Notes: generated by a model from the letters alone, not told the origin. Numbered from the stretch's first letter, positions 25,890-34,109 are shown. The stretch is DNA of 64,000 nucleotides from Kribbella pratensis (GCF_004365355.1 NZ_SODP01000002.1:1111838-1175837); one strand, 5' to 3'. A program made the numbers and translations.

Positions 25890-26738
25890 TCAGGCCTTTC
25901 CGGGTTCGTCGCCGAGGGCAACGGGTACGCCGACCAGCGAGCCCCACTCGGTCCAGGAACCGTCGTAGTTCTTCACGTTCTCCTGGCCGAGGATCTCGTG
26001 CAGCACGAACCAGGTGTGCGCCGAGCGCTCGCCGATCCGGCAGTACGCGATGGTGTCCTTGCCGAAGTCCACGCCGGCGTCGGCGTACAGCGTCTTCAGC
26101 TCGTCGTCCGCACGGAACGTGCCGTCGTCGTTGGCCGCCTTGCTCCACGGGATGCTGGCCGCGGTCGGGATGTGACCCGCGCGCTGCGCCTGCTCCTGCG
26201 GGAGGTGGGCCGGGGCGAGCAGCCGGCCGGCGTACTCGTCAGGGCTGCGTACGTCGACCAGGTTCTTCACGCCGATGGCCTCCAGGACCTCGTCGCGGAA
26301 GGCGCGGATCTCCAGGTTCGGCTCCTTGGCGGCGTACTCGGTCGCGTCGCGCTTGACGACCTCGTCGGTCAGCTCGCGGCTGTCCAGCTCCCAGCGCTTG
26401 CGGCCGCCGTCGAGCAGGCGGACGTCCTCGTGGCCGTAGAGCTTGAAGTACCAGTACGCGTACGCCGCGAACCAGTTGTTGTTGCCGCCGTACAGCACGA
26501 CCGTGTCGTCGTTCTTGACGCCGCGCTCGGACAGCAGCGCGCTGAACTGCTCCTGGTTGACGAAGTCCCGGCGGACCGCGTCCTGCAGGTCGTCCTTCCA
26601 GTCCAGCTTGATGGCTCCGGCGATGTGGCCGGCGTCGTACGCCGAGACGTCTTCGTCGACCTCGATCAGGACAACGCCGTCGTCGGACTTGTGCTCCTCG
26701 ACCCAGTCGGCCGAGACGAGCGCGGATTCCCTGCTCAT
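25890..26738 (-). CDS. Thiosulfate/3-mercaptopyruvate sulfurtransferase (tandem rhodanese)
   Basis: A 282-residue protein with two rhodanese domains. The N-terminal domain (about 1-125) lacks a catalytic Cys, and the C-terminal domain (about 150-275) carries C233 in YCRIGERSAHTW. This is the CysA2/CysA3 type of M. tuberculosis. It would move sulfane sulfur from thiosulfate or mercaptopyruvate to an acceptor. It is flanked by the DUF4395 gene 12 bp upstream and DUF1416 downstream, forming an operon. Confidence 0.92.
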   Translation of the reverse strand: MSRESALVSADWVEEHKSDDGVVLIEVDEDVSAYDAGHIAGAIKLDWKDDLQDAVRRDFVNQEQFSALLSERGVKNDDTVVLYGGNNNWFAAYAYWYFKLYGHEDVRLLDGGRKRWELDSRELTDEVVKRDATEYAAKEPNLEIRAFRDEVLEAIGVKNLVDVRSPDEYAGRLLAPAHLPQEQAQRAGHIPTAASIPWSKAANDDGTFRADDELKTLYADAGVDFGKDTIAYCRIGERSAHTWFVLHEILGQENVKNYDGSWTEWGSLVGVPVALGDEPGKA

Positions 26739-26750
26739 GTGTGCTGCCTC

Positions 26751-27197
26751 TCAGTTGGTAGCGGTGGTTGGCGTACGAATGCGGTGGATCAGCAGATAGG
26801 CCTCGCAGCCGAGGCAGAGCCCGACGGCCGCGTTCACGAACGCGGCGACCAGGGCGAATCCGGTGGCGACCACGCCCAGCACGGTGACGCCGGTCAGGTA
26901 CCCGATCAGACCGGCGACCGCGAAGACGAGGCCGACCAACTGGGCGAACCGCGGCGGGGCCGCGTCCTCCAGTTCCTGCGGCGGTCCGATCCGTGGCCGG
27001 ACCAGCCGCTTGAACAGCTGCCCGTACGGCGAGGCCTGCACGCCGAACGCGACCGAGATCGCGAACACCACGGCCTGCACGGCCAGCGGCCACGGGTTGT
27101 TCAGTACGAGCGTCAACGCCAGGACGACCGTGGTCACCCCGGCCGCGAACCGGAGTCCGCGGGGATCAACCTTCTGTGCCGCCGATGATTCGGACAT
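26751..27197 (-). CDS. DUF4395 family membrane protein
   Basis: A 148-residue protein with about four membrane helices. The conserved end FVNAAVGLCLGCEAYLL is the hallmark of DUF4395, with the CLGCE cysteines, and DPRGLRFAAGVTTVVLALTL opens the domain. Such proteins are often encoded with thioredoxins and sulfurtransferases, and the cysteines suggest thiol or sulfur transfer across the membrane. GCAGGAG precedes the ATG. It is probably the first major gene of the sulfurtransferase operon. Confidence 0.85.
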   Translation of the reverse strand: MSESSAAQKVDPRGLRFAAGVTTVVLALTLVLNNPWPLAVQAVVFAISVAFGVQASPYGQLFKRLVRPRIGPPQELEDAAPPRFAQLVGLVFAVAGLIGYLTGVTVLGVVATGFALVAAFVNAAVGLCLGCEAYLLIHRIRTPTTATN

Positions 27198-27263
27198 GAC
27201 GACTCCTGCGAGGAGGAGGGCTGTCGAGCCGGACCCGCCCGGGTGTGCGGGGAGGCGACGTAC

Positions 27264-27292
27264 GCGGAACCGTGCTCAGCGACCGGTTCCGC
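27264..27292 (-). promoter_or_regulatory. Hairpin overlapping the end of a short upstream ORF
   Basis: GCGGAACC pairs with GGTTCCGC across a 13-nt loop in the leader of the DUF4395-rhodanese operon. It overlaps the stop codon of the short ORF at 27276-27380, the geometry expected for attenuation. No terminator-like U-tract is seen. Confidence 0.35.
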
Positions 27293-27380
27293 AGCGCTCG
27301 GGACGCCGCCTGGTCAGCGGCGTCGACACAGCGATGAGCGCACCCGGCAGTTGTCCACTGCCCTGCGCTTCGTCAGCCAT
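27276..27380 (-). CDS. Possible leader peptide of the sulfurtransferase operon
   Basis: A 34-codon ORF begins with ATG 183 nt upstream of the DUF4395 start and ends in STPLTRRRPERCGTGR. An internal GTG at 27329 would give a 17-residue peptide. Actinobacterial sulfur operons are often preceded by short peptides with an LTRRR...C pattern that are thought to sense cysteine supply. This one shares LTRRR and a Cys but lacks the usual VDLxR segment, so the match is partial. Confidence 0.35.
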   Translation of the reverse strand: MADEAQGSGQLPGALIAVSTPLTRRRPERCGTGR

Positions 27381-27440
27381 GTCGTGTAAACCACGGATCG
27401 AGCGTACGGAACCCGGAGGGGCCTGCCGAACGTGGTCCCA

Positions 27441-27457
27441 TTAGTTGAGACAACTGA
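27441..27457. promoter_or_regulatory. MarR-like inverted repeat
   Basis: TTAGTTG-AGA-CAACTGA is a near-perfect 7-bp inverted repeat of the AGTTGnnnCAACT type bound by many MarR regulators. It lies after the RDD gene stop and about 60 bp upstream of the possible leader ORF, so it could control the sulfurtransferase operon. Confidence 0.4.
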
Positions 27458-27470
27458 TCACATGGTGATA

Positions 27471-28418
27471 TCAGACCCGGACCACGTTCGTGGCCGCTAC
27501 CTTGTCGTGCAGCGCCTGCTTCTTGTCGTCCCAGAGCGGCCAGAGGTAGTTGAGCAGCGCGATGAAGCCGGCCAGCGTGCCGACCAACGGGACCAGGCCG
27601 AGCACGCTGAGCCCCATGTCGAAGCCGTACCGCTTGGCGACCGCCGCGCCGGGCGGGTTGCCGGGGACGTCCCGCAGCCGGACCGCGATCCCGAGCAGCA
27701 TCTTGCCGGGGGTGGCGCCCTTCTTGGTCAGGAACAGGTACTCGTAGACGAACGACACCACGAGACCGATCAGGACCGCCGGGATCATCCACTTGTAGAC
27801 CTCGGGCGGCAGCGAGGTCGTGGTCGTCGGGGTGCCGGCCGCGGCCGCGTCCATCGTGGTCTTGAAGTAGTCCCAGAGGACCTGTGAGTACTTGTAGTAG
27901 AAGTAGCCGGTCAGCGGCAGTCCGATGATGCCGACGATGATCGAGTCGATGATCCGCGCGAACACCCGCCGCCACCAGCCCGAGAGGAGCTGACCGTCCG
28001 GAGTGGTGTTCGGACGCTTGCCCGGGTAGCCGTAACCCTGCTGCTGCGGGTGCCCGTACTGCGGCTGCCCGTACTGCGCCTGCTGGCCATAGTGCGGCTG
28101 CGGTCCGGCGTACTGGCCGTACTGCGGCTGCTGCGGCTGCTGCTGCGGCGGGGCGTACTGGCCGTACTGCGGCTGCGCCGGGCGGGTCGGCTCGCTCGGA
28201 GCCGCGCCACCGCCGTACACCTGGCCGTGCTGAGCGGCCTGACCGTACTGCGATGCGGCGCCGAACTGCCCTTGGTACGGCGATGGGCCCTGTTGCGCAC
28301 GGCGCTGGTCCGTCCAGGTGTTGCCGTCCCAGTACCGCTGCTGGGTCGGGTCCGCGGGGTCGTCGTACCAACCGGCTGGAGAGCTCACCTGGAGAGTCTT
28401 GCCTACGCGCAGGTCCAT
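27471..28418 (-). CDS. RDD family membrane protein with DUF2510 and QYGQ-rich linker
   Basis: A 315-residue protein in three parts: an N-terminal DUF2510 module (SPAGWYDDPADPTQQRYWDG, about 13-36), a long Pro/Gln/Tyr/Gly linker (about 45-140, many QYGQ units), and a C-terminal RDD domain with about three helices (LLSGWWRRVFARIIDSIIV; later KKGATPGKMLLGIAVRLRD). Other RDD proteins of similar build lie at 52418 and 53201. RDD proteins are often linked to Na+/H+ or drug transport or act as scaffolds. The start may instead be GTG at 28388, which begins directly at SSPAGWY. Confidence 0.8.
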   Translation of the reverse strand: MDLRVGKTLQVSSPAGWYDDPADPTQQRYWDGNTWTDQRRAQQGPSPYQGQFGAASQYGQAAQHGQVYGGGAAPSEPTRPAQPQYGQYAPPQQQPQQPQYGQYAGPQPHYGQQAQYGQPQYGHPQQQGYGYPGKRPNTTPDGQLLSGWWRRVFARIIDSIIVGIIGLPLTGYFYYKYSQVLWDYFKTTMDAAAAGTPTTTTSLPPEVYKWMIPAVLIGLVVSFVYEYLFLTKKGATPGKMLLGIAVRLRDVPGNPPGAAVAKRYGFDMGLSVLGLVPLVGTLAGFIALLNYLWPLWDDKKQALHDKVAATNVVRV

Positions 28419-28449
28419 GCGCCATTCGGTGGCACGTACCGGACGGTCG

Positions 28450-28881
28450 TCAGCTCGCCTGGCGGTCGATCGCGGTCGCCAGCGCGGCGATCACGTCGGG
28501 CTTGCGCGGTGCTCCACTGGCACGCTTGACCACGGCTCCGGTGCTGTCGAGCACCAGCGTGGTCGGCGTACGCAGGATGTCGAGGCGGCGTACCAACTCG
28601 AGGTGGGACTCCGCGTCCAGCTCGACGTGCCGCACTCCCTCGACCATGCCCTCGACCTCGGCCAGCGTCCGCCGGGTCGCCCGGCACGGCGCGCAGAACG
28701 CCGACGAGAACTGCAGCAGGGTTGCCCGCTCGCCGAGCTCCCCACCGACCTCCGAGGCCGTCACCCGCTCCACGTCGTCCTCGCTCTTCCCACGGAACCG
28801 CCCGTCAGCCCAGGCCTTGAGCGCACTGAGCAGCACGCCGACGACCACAGCCGCGACGAGCACCCACACACCAAGACTCAC
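28450..28881 (-). CDS. Membrane-anchored thioredoxin-like protein (ThiX-like)
   Basis: A 143-residue protein with an N-terminal helix (about 3-22) and a thioredoxin fold whose active site is C63-A-P-C66 (SSAFCAPCRATRRTLAEV). The cis-Pro motif is LRTPTTLVLD. In M. tuberculosis ThiX (Rv0816c) is encoded next to cysA2-sseC2; here an RDD gene and the DUF4395 gene intervene. Probable role: thiol-disulfide exchange near the membrane, perhaps with the sulfurtransferase. GTG start. Confidence 0.82.
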   Translation of the reverse strand: MSLGVWVLVAAVVVGVLLSALKAWADGRFRGKSEDDVERVTASEVGGELGERATLLQFSSAFCAPCRATRRTLAEVEGMVEGVRHVELDAESHLELVRRLDILRTPTTLVLDSTGAVVKRASGAPRKPDVIAALATAIDRQAS

Positions 28882-28926
28882 AGTTATCCACGGTACGACC
28901 CCTCATCCACCTTTCAACCACCCGTT

Positions 28927-29340
28927 TCACCCACTGAGAACAGCACGCGGGTCAACGGTCAGCTGGTGCCGGGAGTGCCCGGTCGGCCAGGGCAGGGTGT
29001 CGTCACCGTCGCCCGGGTACCGCGGCACCACGTGGACGTGGAGGTGGTCGAGCCCGCGACCGGAGCCAGGCCCGCTCGCATTCAACAGGCAGACACCGGT
29101 CGCACCGAGCCCCGTCATCATCCGCTGAGCCATGCGCTGCGCCAGGTCCATGACCTTGGCCAGATCGGCGGTCGGGGCATCCAGCACGCCCGCGGTGGTG
29201 TGACGGCGCGGGACGACCAGGGTGTGGCCCGGTGCGATTTCCTCGCCCGGAAGGGGGAAGAACGCGACGGCGGCGTCCTCTTTCTTGAACAGGTCAGGTG
29301 AGTTGGTGGCGATGAGGGCGCAGAACACGCAGGCGTTCAT
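28927..29340 (-). CDS. HIT family nucleotide hydrolase
   Basis: A 137-residue histidine-triad protein. The triad H99-L-H101-V-H103 is in GLDHLHVHVVPRY; the N terminus has CVFCALI, two of the Zn-site residues of many HIT proteins; and PGHTLVVPRRH is the other core motif. It would hydrolyse dinucleotides or aminoacyl-AMP-like adducts. ATG at 29340 is the family start; the open frame upstream runs across the divergent arfB gene and is not coding. Confidence 0.9.
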   Translation of the reverse strand: MNACVFCALIATNSPDLFKKEDAAVAFFPLPGEEIAPGHTLVVPRRHTTAGVLDAPTADLAKVMDLAQRMAQRMMTGLGATGVCLLNASGPGSGRGLDHLHVHVVPRYPGDGDDTLPWPTGHSRHQLTVDPRAVLSG

Positions 29341-29365
29341 CCGGTGATTCTGACTTAATGGGCGT

Positions 29366-29791
29366 GTGGAGAGTGGGTTGGTGGTGCGGTCCGGGGTGGT
29401 GATTCCTGAGGGCGAGCTGGCGTGGCGGTTCTCACGGTCGAGTGGACCGGGCGGGCAGTCGGTGAACACCACCGACAGCCGGGTCGAGCTGAGCTTCGAT
29501 GTGGCGGGTACGTCGGCGTTGAGCGACGTACTGAAAGCGCGGGCGCTCGAGCGGCTGCAGTCGCGGCTGGTGGACGGGGTCGTGACGATCGCGGCCTCGG
29601 AGTACAAGTCGCAATGGCGTAACCGGGAGGCTGCTCGGGAGCGGCTGGTCACGCTGATGCGTGAAGCGATCGCACCGCCGCCCCGGAAGAGGCGGCCCAC
29701 CAAACCGAGCAAAGCGTCGGTACGGCGGCGCCTGGACGACAAGAAGCGCCGCGGCCAGACCAAGCGGCTGCGCGGTCGCCCGGACGACTGA
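29366..29791 (+). CDS. arfB: Alternative ribosome-rescue factor ArfB (YaeJ-like)
   Basis: A 141-residue peptidyl-tRNA hydrolase of the release-factor family. GGQ is at residues 29-31 in SSGPGGQSVNTTDSRVEL, and the C-terminal basic tail (KPSKASVRRRLDDKKRRGQT) matches the mRNA-channel-binding tail of ArfB. It frees ribosomes stalled at mRNA ends. The GTG start lies 25 bp from the divergent HIT start. Confidence 0.92.
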   Translation: MESGLVVRSGVVIPEGELAWRFSRSSGPGGQSVNTTDSRVELSFDVAGTSALSDVLKARALERLQSRLVDGVVTIAASEYKSQWRNREAARERLVTLMREAIAPPPRKRRPTKPSKASVRRRLDDKKRRGQTKRLRGRPDD

Positions 29792-29821
29792 CGAGGCCCT
29801 CTGGCTGGCTACGCTTCCGAC

Positions 29822-30451
29822 GTGCAGGAAACGGGGAGCGGGGGGTCGGAACAAGAGGAGCCGGAAGAGCTCCCGGAGTTCCAGGACCTGACGGTGCGCG
29901 GCCGCACGCTGCGGACGTGGTCGATCAGCGCGGGCGTCGTGCTGCTGGCGATCTCCGCGGCCTTCGGCGGTCTGAAGAAGGCCGGAGCGGAGACTCCGCA
30001 CGTGGATGCGGGCACCGCGATCGAGGCCGGCCAGTTCGAGGTGACGATCCAGCGCGTCGTCACCGTGAAGGACCTGAAGCCGTTGTTCACCCCGGACGAC
30101 GGCGGTGCGCTGATCGCGGTCGTGACCAAGCTGAAGGTCACCGACGACACCGGTACGACGCCGCCGTCCGACCTGATCCGGCTCATCGGCGTACCAGGGG
30201 TGAAGGACACCGACCCGCCGCTCGGCACCACCAACGTCGGCGACGAGACCATGGATCCGGTCCTCACGCCCGACGCCGGCGAGGACATCGCGTACGTCTG
30301 GAAGTTGCCCAAGGCCACGCAACTCCCGACCCAGGTCGACCTGACCGTGCAGGGTTACGAGCACGAGGACGAGTCGATCCTCGACCACCACGAGAAGTGG
30401 CTGCCGGACAAGGTAGTTGCCGACAGCACCGTCAAGGTGACTCGCAAGTGA
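29822..30451 (+). CDS. Membrane-anchored unknown protein 1 of a three-gene unit
   Basis: A 209-residue protein: an acidic cytoplasmic N terminus (GSEQEEPEELPEFQDL), one membrane helix (about 35-52, SAGVVLLAISAAFGG), then a beta-rich extracytoplasmic domain with alternating Thr/Val strands (GQFEVTIQRVVTVKDLKP). The outer domain looks Ig-like, similar in style to DUF4352 proteins. Its TGA overlaps the next gene's GTG (GTGA). Function unknown. Confidence 0.72.
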   Translation: MQETGSGGSEQEEPEELPEFQDLTVRGRTLRTWSISAGVVLLAISAAFGGLKKAGAETPHVDAGTAIEAGQFEVTIQRVVTVKDLKPLFTPDDGGALIAVVTKLKVTDDTGTTPPSDLIRLIGVPGVKDTDPPLGTTNVGDETMDPVLTPDAGEDIAYVWKLPKATQLPTQVDLTVQGYEHEDESILDHHEKWLPDKVVADSTVKVTRK

Positions 30452-31014
30452 GGGCGCGGAGGGTACTCAATCTCGGCCTCACGCTGGCGGTGCTCGTCGC
30501 GATAGTCGGCCTGTATCGCCTCACGCCCACGCAGAAGGACATCCAGGACCCTACGCCGGTCAAGGGCATCATCGGCCGCACGGTGAAGACACCGCGGTTC
30601 GACCTGACCGTCAGCGACGTACGCGTCGGCAGGAAGCTCCGCATCCCGCACTCCACGCCGGACCGCGACACGCTGACCGACTTCGTGGTCGTCGACGCCA
30701 CCATCACCGCCACCCGCGAACCGATCCACGTCTCGAACGTGCGGATCAGGTCGTCCGACGGCGTCACCTATCTCGGTGCCAACCGCAACGGTCTGAACGA
30801 GGTCGACCTGACCGGCAGCGAGCTCTCGCCGGACATCCCGGTTCGCGGCTCGTTCGTGGTCGAGATGCCGGCCGACAAGGTGCCAGGGGCAACGTTGCTG
30901 GTGATGGAGAAGTCGATTCTCAACGACCTCGAGCCCCAGGTCACCGTCCCGCTCGGCCCGGACGCCCCGAAGGTGCAAGACGTTGTCGCGCTGACCCCCG
31001 CGAGCGACACATGA
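30448..31014 (+). CDS. Membrane-anchored unknown protein 2 of a three-gene unit
   Basis: A 188-residue protein with an N-terminal membrane helix (about 8-24, NLGLTLAVLVAIVGLY) and an outer beta domain (RFDLTVSDVRVGRKL, FVVVDATITATREPIHVSNV). It resembles protein 1 in architecture, suggesting ancient duplication. The start is set by the 4-nt GTGA overlap, and its end overlaps protein 3 in ATGA. Confidence 0.72.
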   Translation: MRARRVLNLGLTLAVLVAIVGLYRLTPTQKDIQDPTPVKGIIGRTVKTPRFDLTVSDVRVGRKLRIPHSTPDRDTLTDFVVVDATITATREPIHVSNVRIRSSDGVTYLGANRNGLNEVDLTGSELSPDIPVRGSFVVEMPADKVPGATLLVMEKSILNDLEPQVTVPLGPDAPKVQDVVALTPASDT

Positions 31015-31616
31015 CCGGCGCGCGCCGCGCCCGCCGCGGCTGGTTCCGGACGAACACGGTCGCGCTCGCGACGCTCGTGCTGGCGATCCCGCTCGCCGGC
31101 TGGTGGACCACCCGGAGCGACTACAAGTCCTGGTACGACGCTGAGCCCCGCGATCCCGTCGTCGTGTCGGCCGGCGGTACGTCGTACAACGGCGCGATCT
31201 GGTACGGCGCCAGCGTCGAGCAGGATCCGCGGCCGGTGCGGACCGGTTCGGGTGACGCCCTGCCGGACGGGACAACGCGGATCCGCGTGTACTTCCGGAT
31301 CCAGGTGAACCAGCTGTCTGCGCTCGAAGGGCTCAGCGGCTGCCAGGTCCACCTGCGCGCACCGGACGGTCGTATCTGGGACGAGACCCTGATCGCGGAC
31401 GACTACCAGGACCGTCCGACCGGCTGCACGGGCGGGTACGACGACAAGCCGGAGAGCTGGCGCGGGCAGTTGGCGCAGTACTACGTGAAGCCGGTGGCCG
31501 GGAAGCCGTTCGAGACGGTCGCGGTGTTCGTCGTACCGACGTCTGTCGCCGGCACCGTGCAGCCGACGATCACCTTCGCTACGAAGCTCCCTCAGTACTT
31601 GGCATTCCCGAGGTAG
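31011..31616 (+). CDS. Membrane-anchored unknown protein 3 of a three-gene unit
   Basis: A 201-residue protein with a basic start (GARRARRGWFRTNTVALA), one helix (about 16-32) and an outer beta domain containing two cysteines (SGCQVHL and TGCTGGY) that could form a disulfide. It is translationally coupled to protein 2. Its last 38 bp overlap, tail to tail, the gene for a polytopic membrane protein. Confidence 0.72.
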   Translation: MTGARRARRGWFRTNTVALATLVLAIPLAGWWTTRSDYKSWYDAEPRDPVVVSAGGTSYNGAIWYGASVEQDPRPVRTGSGDALPDGTTRIRVYFRIQVNQLSALEGLSGCQVHLRAPDGRIWDETLIADDYQDRPTGCTGGYDDKPESWRGQLAQYYVKPVAGKPFETVAVFVVPTSVAGTVQPTITFATKLPQYLAFPR

Positions 31617-32943
31617 CAGCACTCAGGTCGGTGACGCCGTGGTCGCCGGCCGACTGCTCGTGGACCGCGCGGGTCCGTGGCGTCAGGTATCCGGCCAGTC
31701 CACCGATCATCCGGTCGTACGCCGCGGCGAGCAGGCTGACCTGCAGCGAGATCTTCAGGCCGTCGGTGATCAGGTTCAACGGCTCGTCTATGACCATCCA
31801 GAACTGCAGGGTGTGCGGACCGAGCACCCAGAGCTTCAGCGCGATCCACACTGCGCTGGCGGCGAACGTGACGACCGCCCAGGCCAGGAAGTACCCCAAC
31901 ATCGGCCGCAGCCCAGAGCGGACGACCAGCCGGAACGCATTGGCCACTGGGATCCAGCGGTCCTTCCAGTCGGAGACCACTGAGTTCCCGGCGATGCGGA
32001 CGATCCGCGGAGTCTGCTGCCAGCGATGCGTGATCCGGTCGAACCGCCAGCGTGGTGCGTCAAGCTTCTGCACGACGCGGCCGTAGATGACCGCGGTCAT
32101 CGTGATCCACATCAACGGCAGTACGGCGGCATCCCACAGGTCGCCGATACCGGCCGCGACGAAGCCGGTGACCGCATCCCACACCGCGCGGACCTGGTCG
32201 ACACCGAGCAGGTGGTCCAGCACCCAGGTGTAGCCGTCATGCATCCACTGCCAGACCACGCGCTCCTTCAGCCAGGTCTTGGGCGGCGGGATGACCGACG
32301 TCGCCTGGTAGACCACCACGAAGATCCACAGCGCCTCGAGATACGTGACGAACAGCTTGCGGACCGGGCCTTCCTTCTCCTTCTTCCACTTCTTGAACAC
32401 GAAGCGGAGCAGGTACGCCGTGACACCGAGGCCGAGGAACAGCCAGGTCGACAGCGACTGCAGACCCTCCGACGGCTGCGGCACCGCACCGCCGTTCAGA
32501 ACGGTCGCTGCGGTCTCGTTGACCTTGTGAACGGCCAGTTGGTACTCGTAGTCGAGCGCCTCGTTCTGCAGGAACTTGTACGCCGCATAGAACGCCAGGA
32601 ACGGAAGCAGCGCCGCAGCGAGCGCGTCGAGCGGCTTGTGCTCGTTGCCGGGCTCCATGCCGTCCGGAGCAAGCGTCCCCTCGGCCACAGCCCGCCGGTG
32701 GAAGCGCAGCTCACCACGCAGTACCAGGAACATGCCGACGTACATCGCGAGCGAGACCACGACGAGCAGAGCGAGTACTGCGATGCCGGCAGCCTCAGCT
32801 CTGGCGCCCGCTTGCACCGCGACCCACTGCAGACCCCGGTGCGCCAGCTGCGCCACCAGGAAGACCGCGAACAGGCGCGGCCAGGCCTTGCCGAACAGGA
32901 CCCCCGCCCGCCCCACCGTAGTGAGTAGCGTCCCCGACTCCAT
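31579..32943 (-). CDS. Large polytopic membrane protein of unknown function
   Basis: A 454-residue membrane protein. An N-terminal region with two helices (about 20-75, RLFAVFLVAQLAHRG, IAVLALLVVVSLAMYVGMF) precedes several further helices near 110-135, 165-185, 210-230, 275-300 and 350-400. It contains a charged cytoplasmic loop (FKKWKKEKEGPVRK). I recognise no transporter motif. ATG at 32943 is chosen as the first plausible start. It faces the three-gene unit and ends within the last of those genes, so the four may form one functional locus. Confidence 0.65.
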   Translation of the reverse strand: MESGTLLTTVGRAGVLFGKAWPRLFAVFLVAQLAHRGLQWVAVQAGARAEAAGIAVLALLVVVSLAMYVGMFLVLRGELRFHRRAVAEGTLAPDGMEPGNEHKPLDALAAALLPFLAFYAAYKFLQNEALDYEYQLAVHKVNETAATVLNGGAVPQPSEGLQSLSTWLFLGLGVTAYLLRFVFKKWKKEKEGPVRKLFVTYLEALWIFVVVYQATSVIPPPKTWLKERVVWQWMHDGYTWVLDHLLGVDQVRAVWDAVTGFVAAGIGDLWDAAVLPLMWITMTAVIYGRVVQKLDAPRWRFDRITHRWQQTPRIVRIAGNSVVSDWKDRWIPVANAFRLVVRSGLRPMLGYFLAWAVVTFAASAVWIALKLWVLGPHTLQFWMVIDEPLNLITDGLKISLQVSLLAAAYDRMIGGLAGYLTPRTRAVHEQSAGDHGVTDLSAATSGMPSTEGAS

Positions 32944-32993
32944 CGCCACGCGACGAAATCTACCTCTCGGGAAGCTCGCCCCGGCCGGGTCGG

Positions 32994-33233
32994 TCAGCCG
33001 CCCGCGAAGGGTGGTAGCGCGTCGACCAGAGCGCCCTGGCGCAGCGGCGTGGCCGGGTCGGCGCGCTCCCCGTCCAGTAGGAAGGTACAGATCGACAGCA
33101 CCCGCGCCAGCTCCGGCCGGTCGGTCGAAACGGCGGTGACCAGGTCGCGGATGGAGCCCGCCTCGGCGGTCGCCGACGACTCCCCTGCGGCTGAACGCGC
33201 GGCAGCGAAGTACCTGATGGTGACTTCCGGCAT
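32994..33233 (-). CDS. MoaD/ThiS family sulfur-carrier protein
   Basis: A 79-residue ubiquitin-like protein ending in the required Gly-Gly (PPFAGG). VTIRYFAAARSAAG is the N-terminal strand and LLDGERADPATPLRQGALVDAL the C-terminal half. The terminal Gly is thiocarboxylated for molybdopterin, thiamine or cysteine synthesis. No MoaE or ThiG is adjacent, so the pathway is open. Confidence 0.85.
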   Translation of the reverse strand: MPEVTIRYFAAARSAAGESSATAEAGSIRDLVTAVSTDRPELARVLSICTFLLDGERADPATPLRQGALVDALPPFAGG

Positions 33234-33304
33234 CTGGTCGGCGCCTCACTAATCGGTTAAGTCTTCGGCTATTATGTCAGCTTGCTGTTATGCCCAGTGT
33301 GTCT

Positions 33305-33336
33305 CAGGCCCCCGGCAACGACGCCGTCGGGGCCTG
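33305..33336 (+). promoter_or_regulatory. Structured leader upstream of glnR
   Basis: CAGGCCCC pairs with GGGGCCTG and an inner CGGC/GCCG helix extends it, giving about 12 bp with a 2-nt bulge and a 6-nt loop, 58 nt before the GTG of glnR. A TATTAT -10-like box lies upstream near 33270-33275. It may be an mRNA leader structure or a terminator of upstream read-through. Confidence 0.4.
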
Positions 33337-33394
33337 ACGTGCACGAGGACCGGATCCAACCCTCGGGATCCGATGATCAGCACAAGGAGACGGC

Positions 33395-34102
33395 GTGAGC
33401 ACGTTGCTTCTGCTGACGAACGCGCTGCAGGCCTCCGCCGAGGTCCTGCCCTCGCTCGCTCTGCTCCCGCACCAGATTCGCATCCTGCCGCCCGAGGTCG
33501 CCGCGCTGGTCGACGCGCCTGACGCGGACGCGGTGCTGCTGGACGCCCGCCGCGACCTGGTCGCCGTTCGGAGCGCCTCCCGGCTGATCCGCACCACCGG
33601 CATCGACGTACCGCTCATCCTGGTCGTGACCGAGGGCGGTCTGACCGCCGTGAACGCCGACTGGGGCGCGGACGACGTACTGCTCGACACCGCGGGTCCC
33701 GCCGAGATCGAGGCGCGGTTGCGTCTCGTCATCGGCCGGCTTGCCGCGACGCGGAACGACGAGCCCGAGTCCACGCTGATCCGCAGCGGCGACGTCGTGA
33801 TCGACGAGGCGTCGTACACGGCGAAGCTCAACGGGCGGGCGCTCGACCTGACCTACAAAGAGTTCGAGCTGTTCAAGTTCCTGGCGCAGCACCCGGGCCG
33901 CGTGTTCACCCGTGAGCAGCTGCTCCAGGAGGTCTGGGGCTACGACTACTTCGGCGGCACGCGGACCGTCGACGTCCACGTACGCCGCCTGCGGGCGAAG
34001 CTCGGCCCCGAGCACGAGTCCCTCATCGGGACCGTGCGGAACGTCGGCTACCGCTTCGTCGTACCGCCGACCACCCGTGAGGCCGCCGAGGCGAAGGTCT
34101 GA
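33395..34102 (+). CDS. glnR: GlnR, global nitrogen regulator (orphan OmpR-type)
   Basis: A 235-residue regulator. The receiver-like domain (1-115) has the GlnR-type pocket around LLDARRDLVAVRSASRLI and DWGADDVLLDTAGPAEIEARLRL, without the full set of phosphorylation residues. The winged-helix domain (about 130-228) includes LTYKEFELFKFLAQHPGRVF and GTRTVDVHVRRLRAKLGPEH. The match to Streptomyces GlnR, as I recall it, is close over the whole length. It activates and represses nitrogen-assimilation genes. GTG start with AAGGAGA. Confidence 0.93.
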   Translation: MSTLLLLTNALQASAEVLPSLALLPHQIRILPPEVAALVDAPDADAVLLDARRDLVAVRSASRLIRTTGIDVPLILVVTEGGLTAVNADWGADDVLLDTAGPAEIEARLRLVIGRLAATRNDEPESTLIRSGDVVIDEASYTAKLNGRALDLTYKEFELFKFLAQHPGRVFTREQLLQEVWGYDYFGGTRTVDVHVRRLRAKLGPEHESLIGTVRNVGYRFVVPPTTREAAEAKV

Positions 34103-34109
34103 GCCCGGC

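Noticed and set aside
28051..28300. Tandem repeats in the QYGQ region as a CRISPR-like array
   Set aside because: The repeats are in-frame codons of a low-complexity linker with no unique spacers.
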